A DNA stretch of 64,000 bases from Streptomyces sp. NBC_01478 (GTDB lineage Bacteria > Actinomycetota > Actinomycetes > Streptomycetales > Streptomycetaceae). Positions 33,270 to 42,211 of the stretch are shown here, piece after piece (within the stretch, counting starts at the first letter, position 1; each line of letters starts with the position of its first letter). The notes below the pieces were generated by a model, which searched no databases, was not told the origin of the DNA, and saw only the letters and a list, made by a program, of their open reading frames with translations. A program made the translations under genes and the position numbers. The stretch lies in the NCBI RefSeq assembly GCF_036227225.1, contig NZ_CP109444.1, forward strand, positions 12,009,501 to 12,073,500, given 5' to 3'.

Positions 33270-34472
33270 GTGAACGACAACGACGACATAGGCGTCTTCC
33301 TCGGCCTGGACGTCGGCAAGAGCACCCATCACGGGCACGGACTCACCCCGGCCGGCAAGAAGGTCTTCGACAAGCCCCTGCCCAACACCGAGCCGAAACT
33401 GCGGGACGTCTTCGAGAAGCTGAAGGCCAAGTTCGGCACCGTCCTGGTGATCGTCGACCAGCCCGCCTCCATCGGCGCCCTGCCACTGACGGTGGCCCGG
33501 GACGCCGGCTGCAAGGTCGCCTACCTGCCGGGCCTGTCGATGCGGCGGATCGCCGATCTCTACCCAGGCGAGGCCAAAACCGACGCCCGCGACGCGGCCG
33601 TGATCGCCGACGCCGCCCGCACCCTGCCGCACACACTGCGCTCGCTGGAGGCGACCGACGAGATCACCGCCGAACTCACGGTCCTCGTGGGCTTCGACCA
33701 GGATCTGGCGGCCGAGGCCACCCGCACCTCCAACCGGATCCGCGGCCTGCTCACCCAGTTCCACCCCAGCCTCGAGCGGGTCCTGGGACCGCGTCTGGAC
33801 CATCAGGCTGTGACCTGGATGCTGGAACGCTACGGATCCCCTGCCGCTCTGCGAAAAGCCGGACGCCGCAAGCTGGTTGAGGTGATCCGGCCCAAGGCCC
33901 CCAGGATGGCCCAGCGGCTGATCGACGACGTCTTCGACGCACTCGACGAACAGACCGTCGTCGTTCCCGGCACCGGCACCCTCGACATCGTGATCCCCTC
34001 CCTGGCCCGCTCGCTCGGAGCCGTCCACGAACAACGCCGGGCCACAGAAGCCCAGATCACAGTCCTGCTGGAGGATCACCCTCTTTCGAAGGTCCTGACG
34101 TCGCTGCCCGGCGTCGGCGTCAGGACCGCCGCCACCCTGCTGGTAACCGTCGGCGACGGCACCAGCTTCCCCACCGCCGCCCACCTCGCCTCCTACGCCG
34201 GCCTCGCCCCGACCACGAAGTCGTCGGGCACCTCCATCCACGGCGAACACGCCCCCAGAGGCGGCAACCGGCAACTCAAACGCGCGATGTTCCTCTCCGC
34301 GTTCGCCGCCCTGCACGATCCCGCCTCCCGCACCTACTACGACAAATGCCGGGCCCGAGGAAAAACCCACACACAAGCCCTCCTCCGCCTCGCCCGCCAA
34401 CGCATCAACGTCCTGTTCGCGATGCTCCGCGACGGCACCTTCTACGAACCCAGAACCCCACACCTCGCTTGA
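33270..34472 (+). CDS. IS110-family recombinase (transposase)
   Basis: A 400-residue protein with the N-terminal RuvC-like DEDD domain (FLGLDVGKSTHH, then VDQPASIGALPL and AKTDARDAAVIADAAR) and the C-terminal Tnp20 domain with its Ser-containing motif (LPGVGVRTAATLLVTVGD, YAGLAPTTKSSGTSIHGEHAPRGGNRQLKRAMFLSAF). No frameshift, so potentially active. GTG 33270 with GGGAGG upstream. Element ends lack terminal inverted repeats, as usual for the family, so I did not set its borders. Confidence 0.92.
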   Translation: MNDNDDIGVFLGLDVGKSTHHGHGLTPAGKKVFDKPLPNTEPKLRDVFEKLKAKFGTVLVIVDQPASIGALPLTVARDAGCKVAYLPGLSMRRIADLYPGEAKTDARDAAVIADAARTLPHTLRSLEATDEITAELTVLVGFDQDLAAEATRTSNRIRGLLTQFHPSLERVLGPRLDHQAVTWMLERYGSPAALRKAGRRKLVEVIRPKAPRMAQRLIDDVFDALDEQTVVVPGTGTLDIVIPSLARSLGAVHEQRRATEAQITVLLEDHPLSKVLTSLPGVGVRTAATLLVTVGDGTSFPTAAHLASYAGLAPTTKSSGTSIHGEHAPRGGNRQLKRAMFLSAFAALHDPASRTYYDKCRARGKTHTQALLRLARQRINVLFAMLRDGTFYEPRTPHLA

Positions 34473-34775
34473 CGAAAGACATAGAGGCACCCCCCCGCAG
34501 AGCTGCTGCAGGATCCCGCGCCCGAAGGGCCTGCCGTTCGCCCCGGCCGGACGGCTCGCGGGCGGGGCGGGCGTCAGTCGTCTCCGGCATGCAGAACCGC
34601 CCATACATCCGATCCATTGCTCCGGATTTGACTGCATGGAGGCCGCTCTCTTCGCATCAAGCCCCGTACAACCCGTTGACAGCTCCAAGCGCGTGCTGCC
34701 ACGTTGACCCCATTCATCGGATGTCTCAGCCTCTCCTGCGGGCATGCCCGCGGCTTGACGGATCCCGGAGCGGTC

Positions 34776-37748
34776 ATGAAATGGATGGCGTCGACGTGCA
34801 AGATCCTCGGTTCTGTACTCGCCTTCGGACTGGTCGGCGCGGGAGCGCTGGGCGTGTCGGCAAGTCCGGCGCGGGCCGCCACGGCATCGGTGCTGTGGGC
34901 AGCGCCTGACGGCCACGGTGCGGCGTGCATATCGAGGAATCCCTGTTCCCTGACCACCGCGCAGGCCGAAGTGCGCGCTCTTGAGCACGGCCGGCACCCG
35001 GTGAGCCCCCGGGTCGAACTCCTCGGCGGCACGTACCGGTTGGACAAGACGTGGAAGTTCGGCGCGGAGGACTCCGGCCGGCCCGCCGACCCCGTGGTGT
35101 GGGAGGCCGCGCCCGGCGCCAAGCCGGTCATCTCCGGCGCCTCCAAGGTCACCGCCTGGCGTGAGGTGGGGAGCAGCGGTGTGTGGGCCGCACACGTGCC
35201 CCGCGGCAGCGCCACCCGTCAGCTCTACGTGGACGGCAGACAAGCCCCCATCGCCCAGGCCACCCCGGCGGCCCTGCACTTCACGGGCAACTGGGCCGGG
35301 TCGGCCACAGGGTATGACCTGTCGAACGACGCCGTGGCCCTGGCCTGGTTCTCGCACCTCACGCTTGCGCAAGTGGCGCAGGTCGAGTTCGACTATCCCG
35401 CTGGCAACGGCGCGTGGACCGACTCCAAGTGCGGGGCCGCACGGATGTCCGGCAGCACGCTGGTCATGGACCAGCCCTGCTGGACCAACGTCACCGACAT
35501 CGCCCCGTTCAGCCAGGGCACCGGCGGCCTGCCGTCGATGCCCACCTCGCAGCTTCCCGACACGATTCAGGGCGCCCGCAGTCTTCTGACGCCCGGTCAG
35601 TGGTCCCTGGACGGTGCCACTGACACGCTCTACTACATGCCCAAGAGCGGTCAGCGGATGGCCGGCTTGGACGTCGAACTGCCCCGGCTGGAGAAGCTGG
35701 TGCAAGGTGCCGGCAGCCTGGCCAGGCCCCTGCACGACGTCACCTTCGAGGGCCTGACGTTCTCGTATGCCACCTGGAACGCCCCCTCGTCACCGGTGGG
35801 CTTCGCCGACGTGCAGAGCAACCTGCACAGAACCGGCGCCAGCAACCAGGGGCTGTGCACCTTCTCCGCACCCGCCGGCAGCTGCCCGTGGGGCGCGCTC
35901 ACCCAGCCTCTCGCCAACGTCGCTTTTACCGGGGCCAGCCGTGTGACGATCACCGGGAACCGATTCGTCAACCTCGGGGGCGCCGGCCTGAGTTTCATGT
36001 ACGGGGGATCGCACAACGTCATCGATGGCAACGAGTTCACCTCGATCGCCTCCACCGCGCTGTCACTGGGCTGCACGTTCGACCCGACTCCCACCGACAC
36101 ACCGGCCTCGGTGATCAAAGATCACTGCACTCCTGACCCGAAGACCGTGCAGGCGGACCAGGTCGGGACGAACGAGATCCTGGACCACACCACGGTCTCG
36201 AACAACGTGATCCACGACGTCGGCACCGACTACCGCTCGGCCTGCGGCATCACGCTGCTCTTCAGCCGCCACACCACGATCACGCACAACGAGCTGTACA
36301 ACCTGCCGTACACCGGAATCACCGCGGGCGTCATCCAGGGCCACGTCGACGACGCCAACCACCCGCAGAACTCGACCAACATCAACGCCGACAACACGAT
36401 CAGCAACAACCTGATCTTCAACGTCATGCAGGTCCTCGACGACGGCGGCGCGATCTACATGGAAGGCCACCAGGCGCAGTACGTCTACCAGGCCGACGGC
36501 ACCATCGACGCGACGGCCACCCTGGCACACGGCCTGCACGTCACCGGCAACGTCGTCTACAACGACGGCTCGCGCTTCAACGCCTTCTACGACGACGCCG
36601 GTTCGGAGTGGATCAGCTTCAGCAGCAACGTCGAGTTCCACCCCCTGGCCTCACTCGGCGCCCAGGGCGGCTGCTCGGCCACCGGCCACTTCTGGGTCAC
36701 CGGCAACTACTTCTCCGACCCCGCAGAGAGCTACTTCTGCACGCAGCCCATCGACTCCCACGCCAGCGACAACACCACCATCCCCGCGTCCCCGGGCCCG
36801 GGAGACATCCCCGTCTCCTTCCTCGTCCACGCGGGCGTCACCGACGGATACGGATCGCTGGTAGGCGGCCTCCCCCTCACCGCGAGCTACATCTCCGCGC
36901 CCACGCCCGTCGCCAGCTCCACGACCGAACGGGTCCTCATCGCCGGCGCCGGCTTCTCGCCTAGCACCCCGGTGTACTTCGGCGACCGGCGCGCCACCGA
37001 CGTCCAGGTGGTCTCCTCCGGATTCCTGATCGCCACGGTACCGACCGGAGCCGACGGCACGGACGTCACCGTCGGCACCTACGTACCCCGTCCGGTCATC
37101 AGCGCCCCCACGAGCGGTACCACCGGCCTGGCCGACACCTTCACGGTGCGTGGCACAGCGGTGGCCGGCAACACCGTCGCGGTCACCGGCAGCACGAACC
37201 AGGCAGGCTGCACCGTAGCCGCTGCCGTCGACGGCGCCTGGTCGTGCACGCTCACCGACTCCTCGCCCGGCCAACAGTCCCTGTCCGCCACGCAGTCCGA
37301 CAAGGACGGAGCCACGTCCAAACCGTCGGCAGCCGTCCTCGTCTACGTCGGCGCCCCGCCGGCCGCAGCACGTCTCAACGACACCGATCCGTCGATCGTC
37401 TACAACACCTGGGACTACTTGGGCAGCCGGGGCTACGGCGATCACGACGACGACGTCCACTACGCGACGACCGACGGCAGCAGCATCACGTACACGTTCA
37501 TCGGCACCGGGATCAAGATGTTCGGTGAGGAGTTCACCGATCAGGGCAACCTCAGTGTGTCGATCGACGGCGGTCCCGCCACCGTCGTCGACACCGTGCC
37601 CGCCGACGGCGCGCGCCACACCGATGTCGCCGTCTACACCAGCACCGCCCTCACCGCCGGTGTCCACACCATCGTGGTCACCAAGCTCTCGGGCACCTAC
37701 GCCACCTTCGACGGCTTCGAAATCGACAACCCTGCCTCCTCCCAGTAG
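34776..37748 (+). CDS. Large secreted right-handed beta-helix protein with IPT/Ig-like and C-terminal sugar-binding-like domains
   Basis: A 990-residue exported protein: signal peptide (residues 1-31, ending SPARA-A). Residues ~40-560 form a parallel beta-helix (VWEAAPGAKPVISGASKVTAW, VAFTGASRVTITGNRFVNLGG, NVIDGNEFTSIASTAL, HTTITHNELYNLPYTGITAG, INADNTISNNLIFNVMQ), typical of polysaccharide lyases and GH families acting on uronans. Then an IPT/TIG-like unit (ERVLIAGAGFSPSTPVYFGDRRA), an Ig-like bacterial repeat (SAPTSGTTGLADTFTVRGTAVAGNTV) and a C-terminal beta-sandwich (WDYLGSRGYGDHDDDVHYATTDG). ATG 34776 with CCGGAG upstream. A broken copy of its middle lies at 13034 beside the other glycan enzymes. 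Confidence 0.87.
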   Translation: MKWMASTCKILGSVLAFGLVGAGALGVSASPARAATASVLWAAPDGHGAACISRNPCSLTTAQAEVRALEHGRHPVSPRVELLGGTYRLDKTWKFGAEDSGRPADPVVWEAAPGAKPVISGASKVTAWREVGSSGVWAAHVPRGSATRQLYVDGRQAPIAQATPAALHFTGNWAGSATGYDLSNDAVALAWFSHLTLAQVAQVEFDYPAGNGAWTDSKCGAARMSGSTLVMDQPCWTNVTDIAPFSQGTGGLPSMPTSQLPDTIQGARSLLTPGQWSLDGATDTLYYMPKSGQRMAGLDVELPRLEKLVQGAGSLARPLHDVTFEGLTFSYATWNAPSSPVGFADVQSNLHRTGASNQGLCTFSAPAGSCPWGALTQPLANVAFTGASRVTITGNRFVNLGGAGLSFMYGGSHNVIDGNEFTSIASTALSLGCTFDPTPTDTPASVIKDHCTPDPKTVQADQVGTNEILDHTTVSNNVIHDVGTDYRSACGITLLFSRHTTITHNELYNLPYTGITAGVIQGHVDDANHPQNSTNINADNTISNNLIFNVMQVLDDGGAIYMEGHQAQYVYQADGTIDATATLAHGLHVTGNVVYNDGSRFNAFYDDAGSEWISFSSNVEFHPLASLGAQGGCSATGHFWVTGNYFSDPAESYFCTQPIDSHASDNTTIPASPGPGDIPVSFLVHAGVTDGYGSLVGGLPLTASYISAPTPVASSTTERVLIAGAGFSPSTPVYFGDRRATDVQVVSSGFLIATVPTGADGTDVTVGTYVPRPVISAPTSGTTGLADTFTVRGTAVAGNTVAVTGSTNQAGCTVAAAVDGAWSCTLTDSSPGQQSLSATQSDKDGATSKPSAAVLVYVGAPPAAARLNDTDPSIVYNTWDYLGSRGYGDHDDDVHYATTDGSSITYTFIGTGIKMFGEEFTDQGNLSVSIDGGPATVVDTVPADGARHTDVAVYTSTALTAGVHTIVVTKLSGTYATFDGFEIDNPASSQ

Positions 37749-37899
37749 CCGCTGGAGGCGCCGCCGCGAGCGAGGGTTCACGCACCACTGGAATCCGCGC
37801 AACGGGCAGACCTTCATGCGCGGCCGCCGCCGTGTCATGACTGCCTCTTGCGCGGGCTTCCCAATCGGTGCGGGCCGTGGCCTGCTCGGTTCCCCGACA

Positions 37900-38198
37900 C
37901 CTGAAGCTCCGTTTCATCCCGCCTTGGCGACCTTGCTCTCGACCTCGCCAATGGCTGCAAGATCAGGGGTGTTGCCCTGCCGAGCGACACCTCGGCGTCG
38001 TATCAACTGGGCTTGCCCGGCGCGGGCCAAGTCCGACGGGGCTCCCTGCGCCCCATGTCAGTCCCGGTCGCGCACGCCACGCCCATGAAGCGGAACGCCA
38101 TCTACGACCACCGCACGCAGCAGGCCGCGGTGCCGGTCACCGTGCATTCCGAGGACGGCGGCGCCTGCGAGACCGTGCTTGTGCGCGCCCCGGCGTAA
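37900..38198 (+). other. Possible gene remnant
   Basis: An open frame with good codon character (GDLALDLANGCKIRGVALPS, then RGSLRPMSVPVAHATPMKRN, ending VHSEDGGACETVLVRAPA) has no start and no recognised family; upstream the frame is lost. Probably the 3' end of a truncated gene between the beta-helix gene and the GlxA remnant. Confidence 0.3.
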
Positions 38199-38217
38199 GT
38201 CGCGCTGTACTACAGGG

Positions 38218-38355
38218 GGCGCCGCCAGGCCAGCAGGCGGTCACGTAGTCCGGCCAGTGGCCGAACACCTGCTGGGGAACGGCTACGTCCAACAGGACAT
38301 AGCCCGGCTGCACCACCACCGCGACCTTGGCCGGATCCTTGGGGTTATTGTCCAT
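38218..38355 (-). pseudogene. N-terminal remnant of a GlxA-type regulator
   Basis: From the ATG at 38355 the frame reads DPAKVAVVVQPGYVLLDVAV then PQQVFGHWPDYVTACW, which aligns with the DJ-1/PfpI start of the GlxA regulators at 31040 and 48677 (xRVAVLALPGVLALDFGIPVQAF). Homology ends after about 45 codons; the elbow Cys and the HTH are gone. It is divergent from HD copy 3, exactly the arrangement of the intact GlxA-HD pair at 31-32 kb. Confidence 0.7.
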
Positions 38356-38433
38356 CTGGCCATCGTGCGACGGCCTCGGTCTTCCTAGGCTGGTCATGCC
38401 GCGCCGATCATGACTAGCGAGGAGATATGCACC

Positions 38434-38562
38434 ATGTACGTAGTAGTCGAGACGTGGACACCGAAGCCCGCCTACTTCGAGCAGTCCAACGTCGTGGGTG
38501 AGCTGCGGCCGGCCGAGGCGGTCGCCGTCGAGCACCTGGCACTGGGGGCTGAGGCCAAGTGA
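38434..38562 (+). CDS. 42-residue ORF coupled to HD copy 3
   Basis: ATG 38434 with GAGGAG 8-9 nt upstream; sequence MYVVVETWTPKPAYFEQSNV continues to LALGAEAK. Its stop overlaps the GTG start of the HD gene (GTGA), so it is translated in the same mRNA. The first half resembles the start of small alpha-beta barrel (monooxygenase/NIPSNAP-like) proteins, so it may be a truncated gene now acting as a leader ORF. Function unknown. Confidence 0.5.
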   Translation: MYVVVETWTPKPAYFEQSNVVGELRPAEAVAVEHLALGAEAK

Positions 38563-39221
38563 GCGTGCTCGAGGATCTGCCGGAGAAGATCGGAGGGTGG
38601 CCGCGTACGGCTGCTACGGAGGCCGCTGTCGCCTTCGCTGCCGAGCACTCTCCGGATTGGCTGCTCAACCACACTGTCCGCACTTACTTCTACGCTCGTA
38701 GTATCGCCACCGCCAAGAACCTCACTGCCGGGGTGGACTACGACGACGAGACGCTCTTCCTCGCCACGGTGCTGCACGACATCGGCCTGACCGACGAGGG
38801 GCAGGGACCGAACCGGTTCGAGGTGGACAGTGCGTTCCGGGCCGCTCGATTCGCCCGAGAGCATGGGCTGTCGGATGCCGCCGCCGACCAGATCTGGGAC
38901 GCGGTGGCGTTGCACAGCTCCGGGGGGATCGCGCCCCACAAGCATACTGTCGCCGCTCTCTTGCATTTCGGTACTGGTGCCGACCTGTTCGCTTTCGGTA
39001 TCGAGGATGTGGACCGGGCGGTAGTGGACGCGGCGCACGAGGCGTTTCCCTATCTGGATCTGCGGAACAACTTCCATGCGCTGCTCGTCCATCAGATCGA
39101 CGAGCAGCCTTCCAAGTGGGCGCCGTTGTCGTACGTCGACGCCGTGTATCGCAAGCACCGGCCGGACAATCCGTTCCCCGGGCTGGACGAACTGGTCGCC
39201 GCCCCGGTGCGTCCGGAGTAA
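38559..39221 (+). CDS. Small HD-domain metal hydrolase (cyanamide-hydratase-like), copy 3
   Basis: A 220-residue HD protein: H38 (NHTVRTYFYAR), H73-D74 (VLHDIGLTDEGQG) and H119 (AVALHSSGG), with NRFEVDSAFRAARF. It is closer to copy 4 (46380) than to copies 1 and 2, sharing KNLTAGVDYDDETLF-like and LDLRNNFHALLVHQ-like blocks. GTG 38559 overlaps the stop of the small ORF; GTG 38565 is also possible. The regulator that should sit opposite is reduced to a stub, so this copy may now be constitutively controlled. Confidence 0.8.
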   Translation: MSVLEDLPEKIGGWPRTAATEAAVAFAAEHSPDWLLNHTVRTYFYARSIATAKNLTAGVDYDDETLFLATVLHDIGLTDEGQGPNRFEVDSAFRAARFAREHGLSDAAADQIWDAVALHSSGGIAPHKHTVAALLHFGTGADLFAFGIEDVDRAVVDAAHEAFPYLDLRNNFHALLVHQIDEQPSKWAPLSYVDAVYRKHRPDNPFPGLDELVAAPVRPE

Positions 39222-39519
39222 CGACGTCTCGCGGTAGCTGCGGTCGGGTGCCGGACCGTTTGTCGGCGGGCAGCTGCGACGAAGAAGACGCGGAGCCGGG
39301 CACCCCGCGTGCCTGGCTCCGCGCCAGTGTTGACCCGGCATCGCGTCCCGGGCCTCTGAGAGTTGGCATCCCGGCTTCAAGGAAAGCCGTGGCGGTCGCG
39401 ATGCGGGGGACCGATGCCGTCGGGAGCGGCGCCGAGTTCTTCGGCGAGGGCTTTCACGGCTGTGCTGAGGCTGGCGGTCATGCGGGCGGCACGCAGTTCG
39501 CGGTCGGACGCGAACATGC

Positions 39520-39690
39520 GGGCTCGGCGTACTCGTCGAGGGTCTTTCCCATGGGCGATCCGTCGGGGCCGTAGATGCGGGAGTTGCCGGCGCCAGTGGT
39601 CAGCAGAGCGCGCTGTTCGTCATTGGTCGCGAACGTCTCGATGGCCCGTTCGCCGATTACCTGGCTCGGGGCGATGACGAAGCATCTGCC
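39520..39690 (-). pseudogene. Internal fragment of a nitrilase gene
   Basis: Encodes CFVIAPSQVIGERAIETFAT and DEQRALLTTGAGNSRIYGPD, nearly identical to residues ~212-268 of the intact nitrilase at 25233. Frames on both sides are unrelated. Opposite orientation to the complete gene; no catalytic residues except none of the triad. Confidence 0.85.
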
Positions 39691-39966
39691 CACGTCCGGG
39701 GCCGCCAGCATGGCCACGTACACCACGGCGTCGACGAGGAGGACGGCCATGATCTCCGGCCACCACCGGCTCAAGGGCGGGGCCGCCGTGCTCGGGGCGA
39801 CGGGCCCGGATGAAGCCGGCGTCAGCCTGGCGATGCTCATGGCCAGGCTGGCGCCATAGGAAGGCGGAGAACGTACGGCGCTACTTTCATCCCTCGGCGG
39901 AGGCGATCGCCGAGGTCACCAGCCTGCTTGCACCTGGTGACAGCAGGAGATGAATGAGTTGCCTGC

Positions 39967-40716
39967 CTATCCGGGGAACCACTTGGTGCAGACCTGGTCA
40001 CCTGCGCGTTCCCAGCATGCGCGTACGCGCTGAATCTCTGTACGCGGAACCATCATGGTGTGCTGGTCAGTCCCGTAGTTGACCTTCCTGGACTCCGACA
40101 CACCCCCGTCCACGGACACCGTCACTTTGTCGCCCTGCTTCACGTAGTCGCCCCATGCTTTTGCCCAGGCAGCCTGGCACTTGCTGTTCCAGCGGACCAC
40201 CACCGTGATCGGCCCTGGAGTCTTCCGATCCTGCTCCGCGATTGTCTGCACGCCCTCGTCGCAGTGTCCGTTGGGTTCTTTGCCTCGGCAGGAGGTCAGC
40301 GTGCAAGAAGAGGACGGCGGATGCTTGTCCGGGAACACGGTCAGGACCAGTATCACCGCGAGGACGGTCGCGCCGAGTACAGAGGTAACGAGGAATTTCC
40401 GGTTCCGGAACCGATTGCCCCAGGGACGGTCTTCTTCTGAGGCCGCCGGTTCTTCTTGCCGGAATCTGTCCTCCCAGGCCGAATTCCACTCTTCCCACTC
40501 GGCATGAGGGTCGCGCCCGATGGTCCTGGCGAACGCGTCGACGTACTCCCTCTCAGGTGCTCTGTCCGCCCTGTTGAAAAAGTTGCTGGCCCAGGCGGCA
40601 GAGCGTTTGCATGCCTGCCCGAAGCTCTCCTGCGTCCGCTTCGGATCGTTCTTGAGCTGCTCCTGCTTTCGCTTTAGGAAGTCGCCATAGCTGCTGTCCT
40701 GTCGTGCCGATCCCAT
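39967..40716 (-). CDS. Membrane-anchored DUF2690 protein
   Basis: A 249-residue protein. Residues 1-100 are a hydrophilic, helix-turn-helix-like domain (RTQESFGQACKRSAAWASNFFNRADRAPEREYVDAFARTIG), one transmembrane helix follows at about 109-127 (FLVTSVLGATVLAVILVLTVF), and the outer domain has four conserved Cys (SSSCTLTSCRGKEPNGHCDEG, SKCQAAWAKAWG, RACWERAGDQVC) typical of DUF2690. Common in Streptomyces, role unknown; probably an envelope sensor or assembly protein. ATG 40716 with GGGGGAGG upstream. Confidence 0.8.
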   Translation of the reverse strand: MGSARQDSSYGDFLKRKQEQLKNDPKRTQESFGQACKRSAAWASNFFNRADRAPEREYVDAFARTIGRDPHAEWEEWNSAWEDRFRQEEPAASEEDRPWGNRFRNRKFLVTSVLGATVLAVILVLTVFPDKHPPSSSCTLTSCRGKEPNGHCDEGVQTIAEQDRKTPGPITVVVRWNSKCQAAWAKAWGDYVKQGDKVTVSVDGGVSESRKVNYGTDQHTMMVPRTEIQRVRACWERAGDQVCTKWFPG

Positions 40717-40909
40717 GACGGGATGCCTCCCCCTCGTCTGGCCGTGGAAGCCGGTTCTCCCAGGTCAGACCCCCCGTGAACATTCATGAACTCTTTACGC
40801 CGGGCTGAGTCTTGACCCCAATAGTGCCACTAACGGAGCGTCATGGTGTGTCGACCGGTGGTCACTTCGTACGGGGCGGAGTGACGCCGACAATCCTCTG
40901 GAGGGAAAC

Positions 40910-41545
40910 ATGGCATTGACCTTTCGAAGTGGGACGGCGGCGCGGGGGCTCAAGGCTGCGGGCTGCGGGGTCCTGACAGCTCTGGTCCTGGCCGGGGCGA
41001 CGGCCTGCGGATCCGGGGTCAAGTCCGAGTCCGGTGCGAAGCCCGTCGCGGCGGTGGCGGAGGACTCCTTCGTCCTTCCGTCGGCGGGACCGCTGGAGAA
41101 CTGCGGTGACCTGCACACCGGCTCGCGGGGCGCCTGCGTGCGCGTGCTGCAGAGCTATCTCAACGATCCGCACGCGCACAACCAGTGGGACGGCGCCGGC
41201 CTGTCCGTGGACGGCATCTACGGGTCCAAGACGGCGGCGGCAGTCCAGGCGTTCCAGACCTACCGGTCGCTGCCCTCGACCGGGGTGGCCGACGCACAGA
41301 CGCGGTCGTACCTGGCGAACGGCTCCCCGGCCGCGTGCATGGACACGCTGGTCGGCATGGGGTCGGCTACGCCGTGCGTGGTCAAGCTGCAGAACTATCT
41401 GTCGCAGTCCGGTCATCCGCTGACGGTGGACGGGATCTTCGGAGCACGTACCCGGGATGCTCTCAAGGCGTTCCAGAAGGACATGGGGCAGGATCCTGAC
41501 GGCATCGCCGGTCCCGAGTTCTGGGGTCCGCTCTCAGGGGACTGA
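40910..41545 (+). CDS. Lipoprotein with two peptidoglycan-binding domains
   Basis: A 211-residue protein: signal peptide with lipobox-like LAGATAC (Cys about residue 33), then two PG_binding_1 repeats, CGDLHTGSRGACVRVLQSYLNDP...SVDGIYGSKTAAAVQAFQ and CVVKLQNYLSQSGHPLTVDGIFGARTRDALKAFQKD. It should anchor at the membrane and bind cell wall. No catalytic domain is attached. ATG 40910 with GGAGGG upstream; followed by a strong terminator hairpin. Confidence 0.85.
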   Translation: MALTFRSGTAARGLKAAGCGVLTALVLAGATACGSGVKSESGAKPVAAVAEDSFVLPSAGPLENCGDLHTGSRGACVRVLQSYLNDPHAHNQWDGAGLSVDGIYGSKTAAAVQAFQTYRSLPSTGVADAQTRSYLANGSPAACMDTLVGMGSATPCVVKLQNYLSQSGHPLTVDGIFGARTRDALKAFQKDMGQDPDGIAGPEFWGPLSGD

Positions 41546-41553
41546 CCTTCTTG

Positions 41554-41599
41554 CCTTCCTCGGGTACAGGCCGTCCGTCTGGTCGGTACCCGAGGAAGG
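41554..41599 (+). terminator. Hairpin terminator after the peptidoglycan-binding lipoprotein
   Basis: Perfect 14-bp arms, CCTTCCTCGGGTAC (41554-41567) and its complement (41586-41599), with an 18-nt loop, starting 8 bp after the stop. Confidence 0.75.
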
Positions 41600-41694
41600 A
41601 GACGGGGCCGTCTTCTGTTCCTCAGTGGTTTTCTGCTTCTGCAGTGGCTCCTGGGGGCCGGCCTATTGGTGCCCGGACGTCCCAGGTACGGAAA

Positions 41695-41725
41695 AAGCCG
41701 GCTCCCGTTTCCGGGATACCGGCTT
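41695..41725. terminator. Second hairpin, probable terminator
   Basis: Arms AAGCCGG (41695-41701) and CCGGCTT (41719-41725) enclose an inner TCCCG/CGGGA stem; preceded by a run of A on the plus strand, so it would act best on minus-strand transcripts. Confidence 0.4.
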
Positions 41726-41777
41726 CCGGCGGTTCCGTGCGCCAACACGAGACCGCTTATTTCCCCTTGTGCTGTGG

Positions 41778-42168
41778 TTGGAGCCAGTAGCAATCAGGGT
41801 ATTCCTGCGATCCTACCTCTCGGCGGGTCGTAGCTTTCAGACCACAGTGACGGTCTCCTGGTGATCGAGTCAAGCAGCCGATTGGGACAGCCCCACACCA
41901 ACTGGTTCCCTCTGAGGGCTCATCGACTGCCGCGCACTTCCTGAGCTGCCGGAACACCGCTTCATGAATCGTTCAGGAAGTTTCAGGAACAGCAGCGAAC
42001 CTCGCATATGCGGGATACCGCTGCACCAATGTCCCCTGGCGCAGAGACGTACCCAACTCGACTCCCTATGAAGGGACTTTTTTGAGATCCTCGAATCCGT
42101 ACGGAATGCCAACCCCACAGTGGCGCCAACCGCTTGGCAGTCCGTCAACCACCTTGGAGCCAGTAGCA
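41778..42168 (+). repeat. Pair of 15-bp direct repeats flanking non-coding DNA
   Basis: TTGGAGCCAGTAGCA occurs at 41778-41792 and 42154-42168. The 361 bases between hold no recognised gene. The second copy lies just ahead of the small membrane protein gene. Could be recombination scars or binding sites. Confidence 0.5.
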
Positions 42169-42211
42169 CGCCGGTGCCCCCGAAAAGGGGCCCCGGCAGA
42201 AGGGGAATTTC

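Noticed and set aside
32766..35735. Very long open frame on the minus strand opposite the IS110 recombinase and beta-helix gene
   Set aside because: It is antisense to two well-supported genes, is Gly/Arg-rich with no domain, and follows from third-position GC bias.
41778..42168. Phage or plasmid attachment site with tRNA
   Set aside because: No tRNA cloverleaf or integrase gene accompanies the repeats; kept only as a direct repeat.
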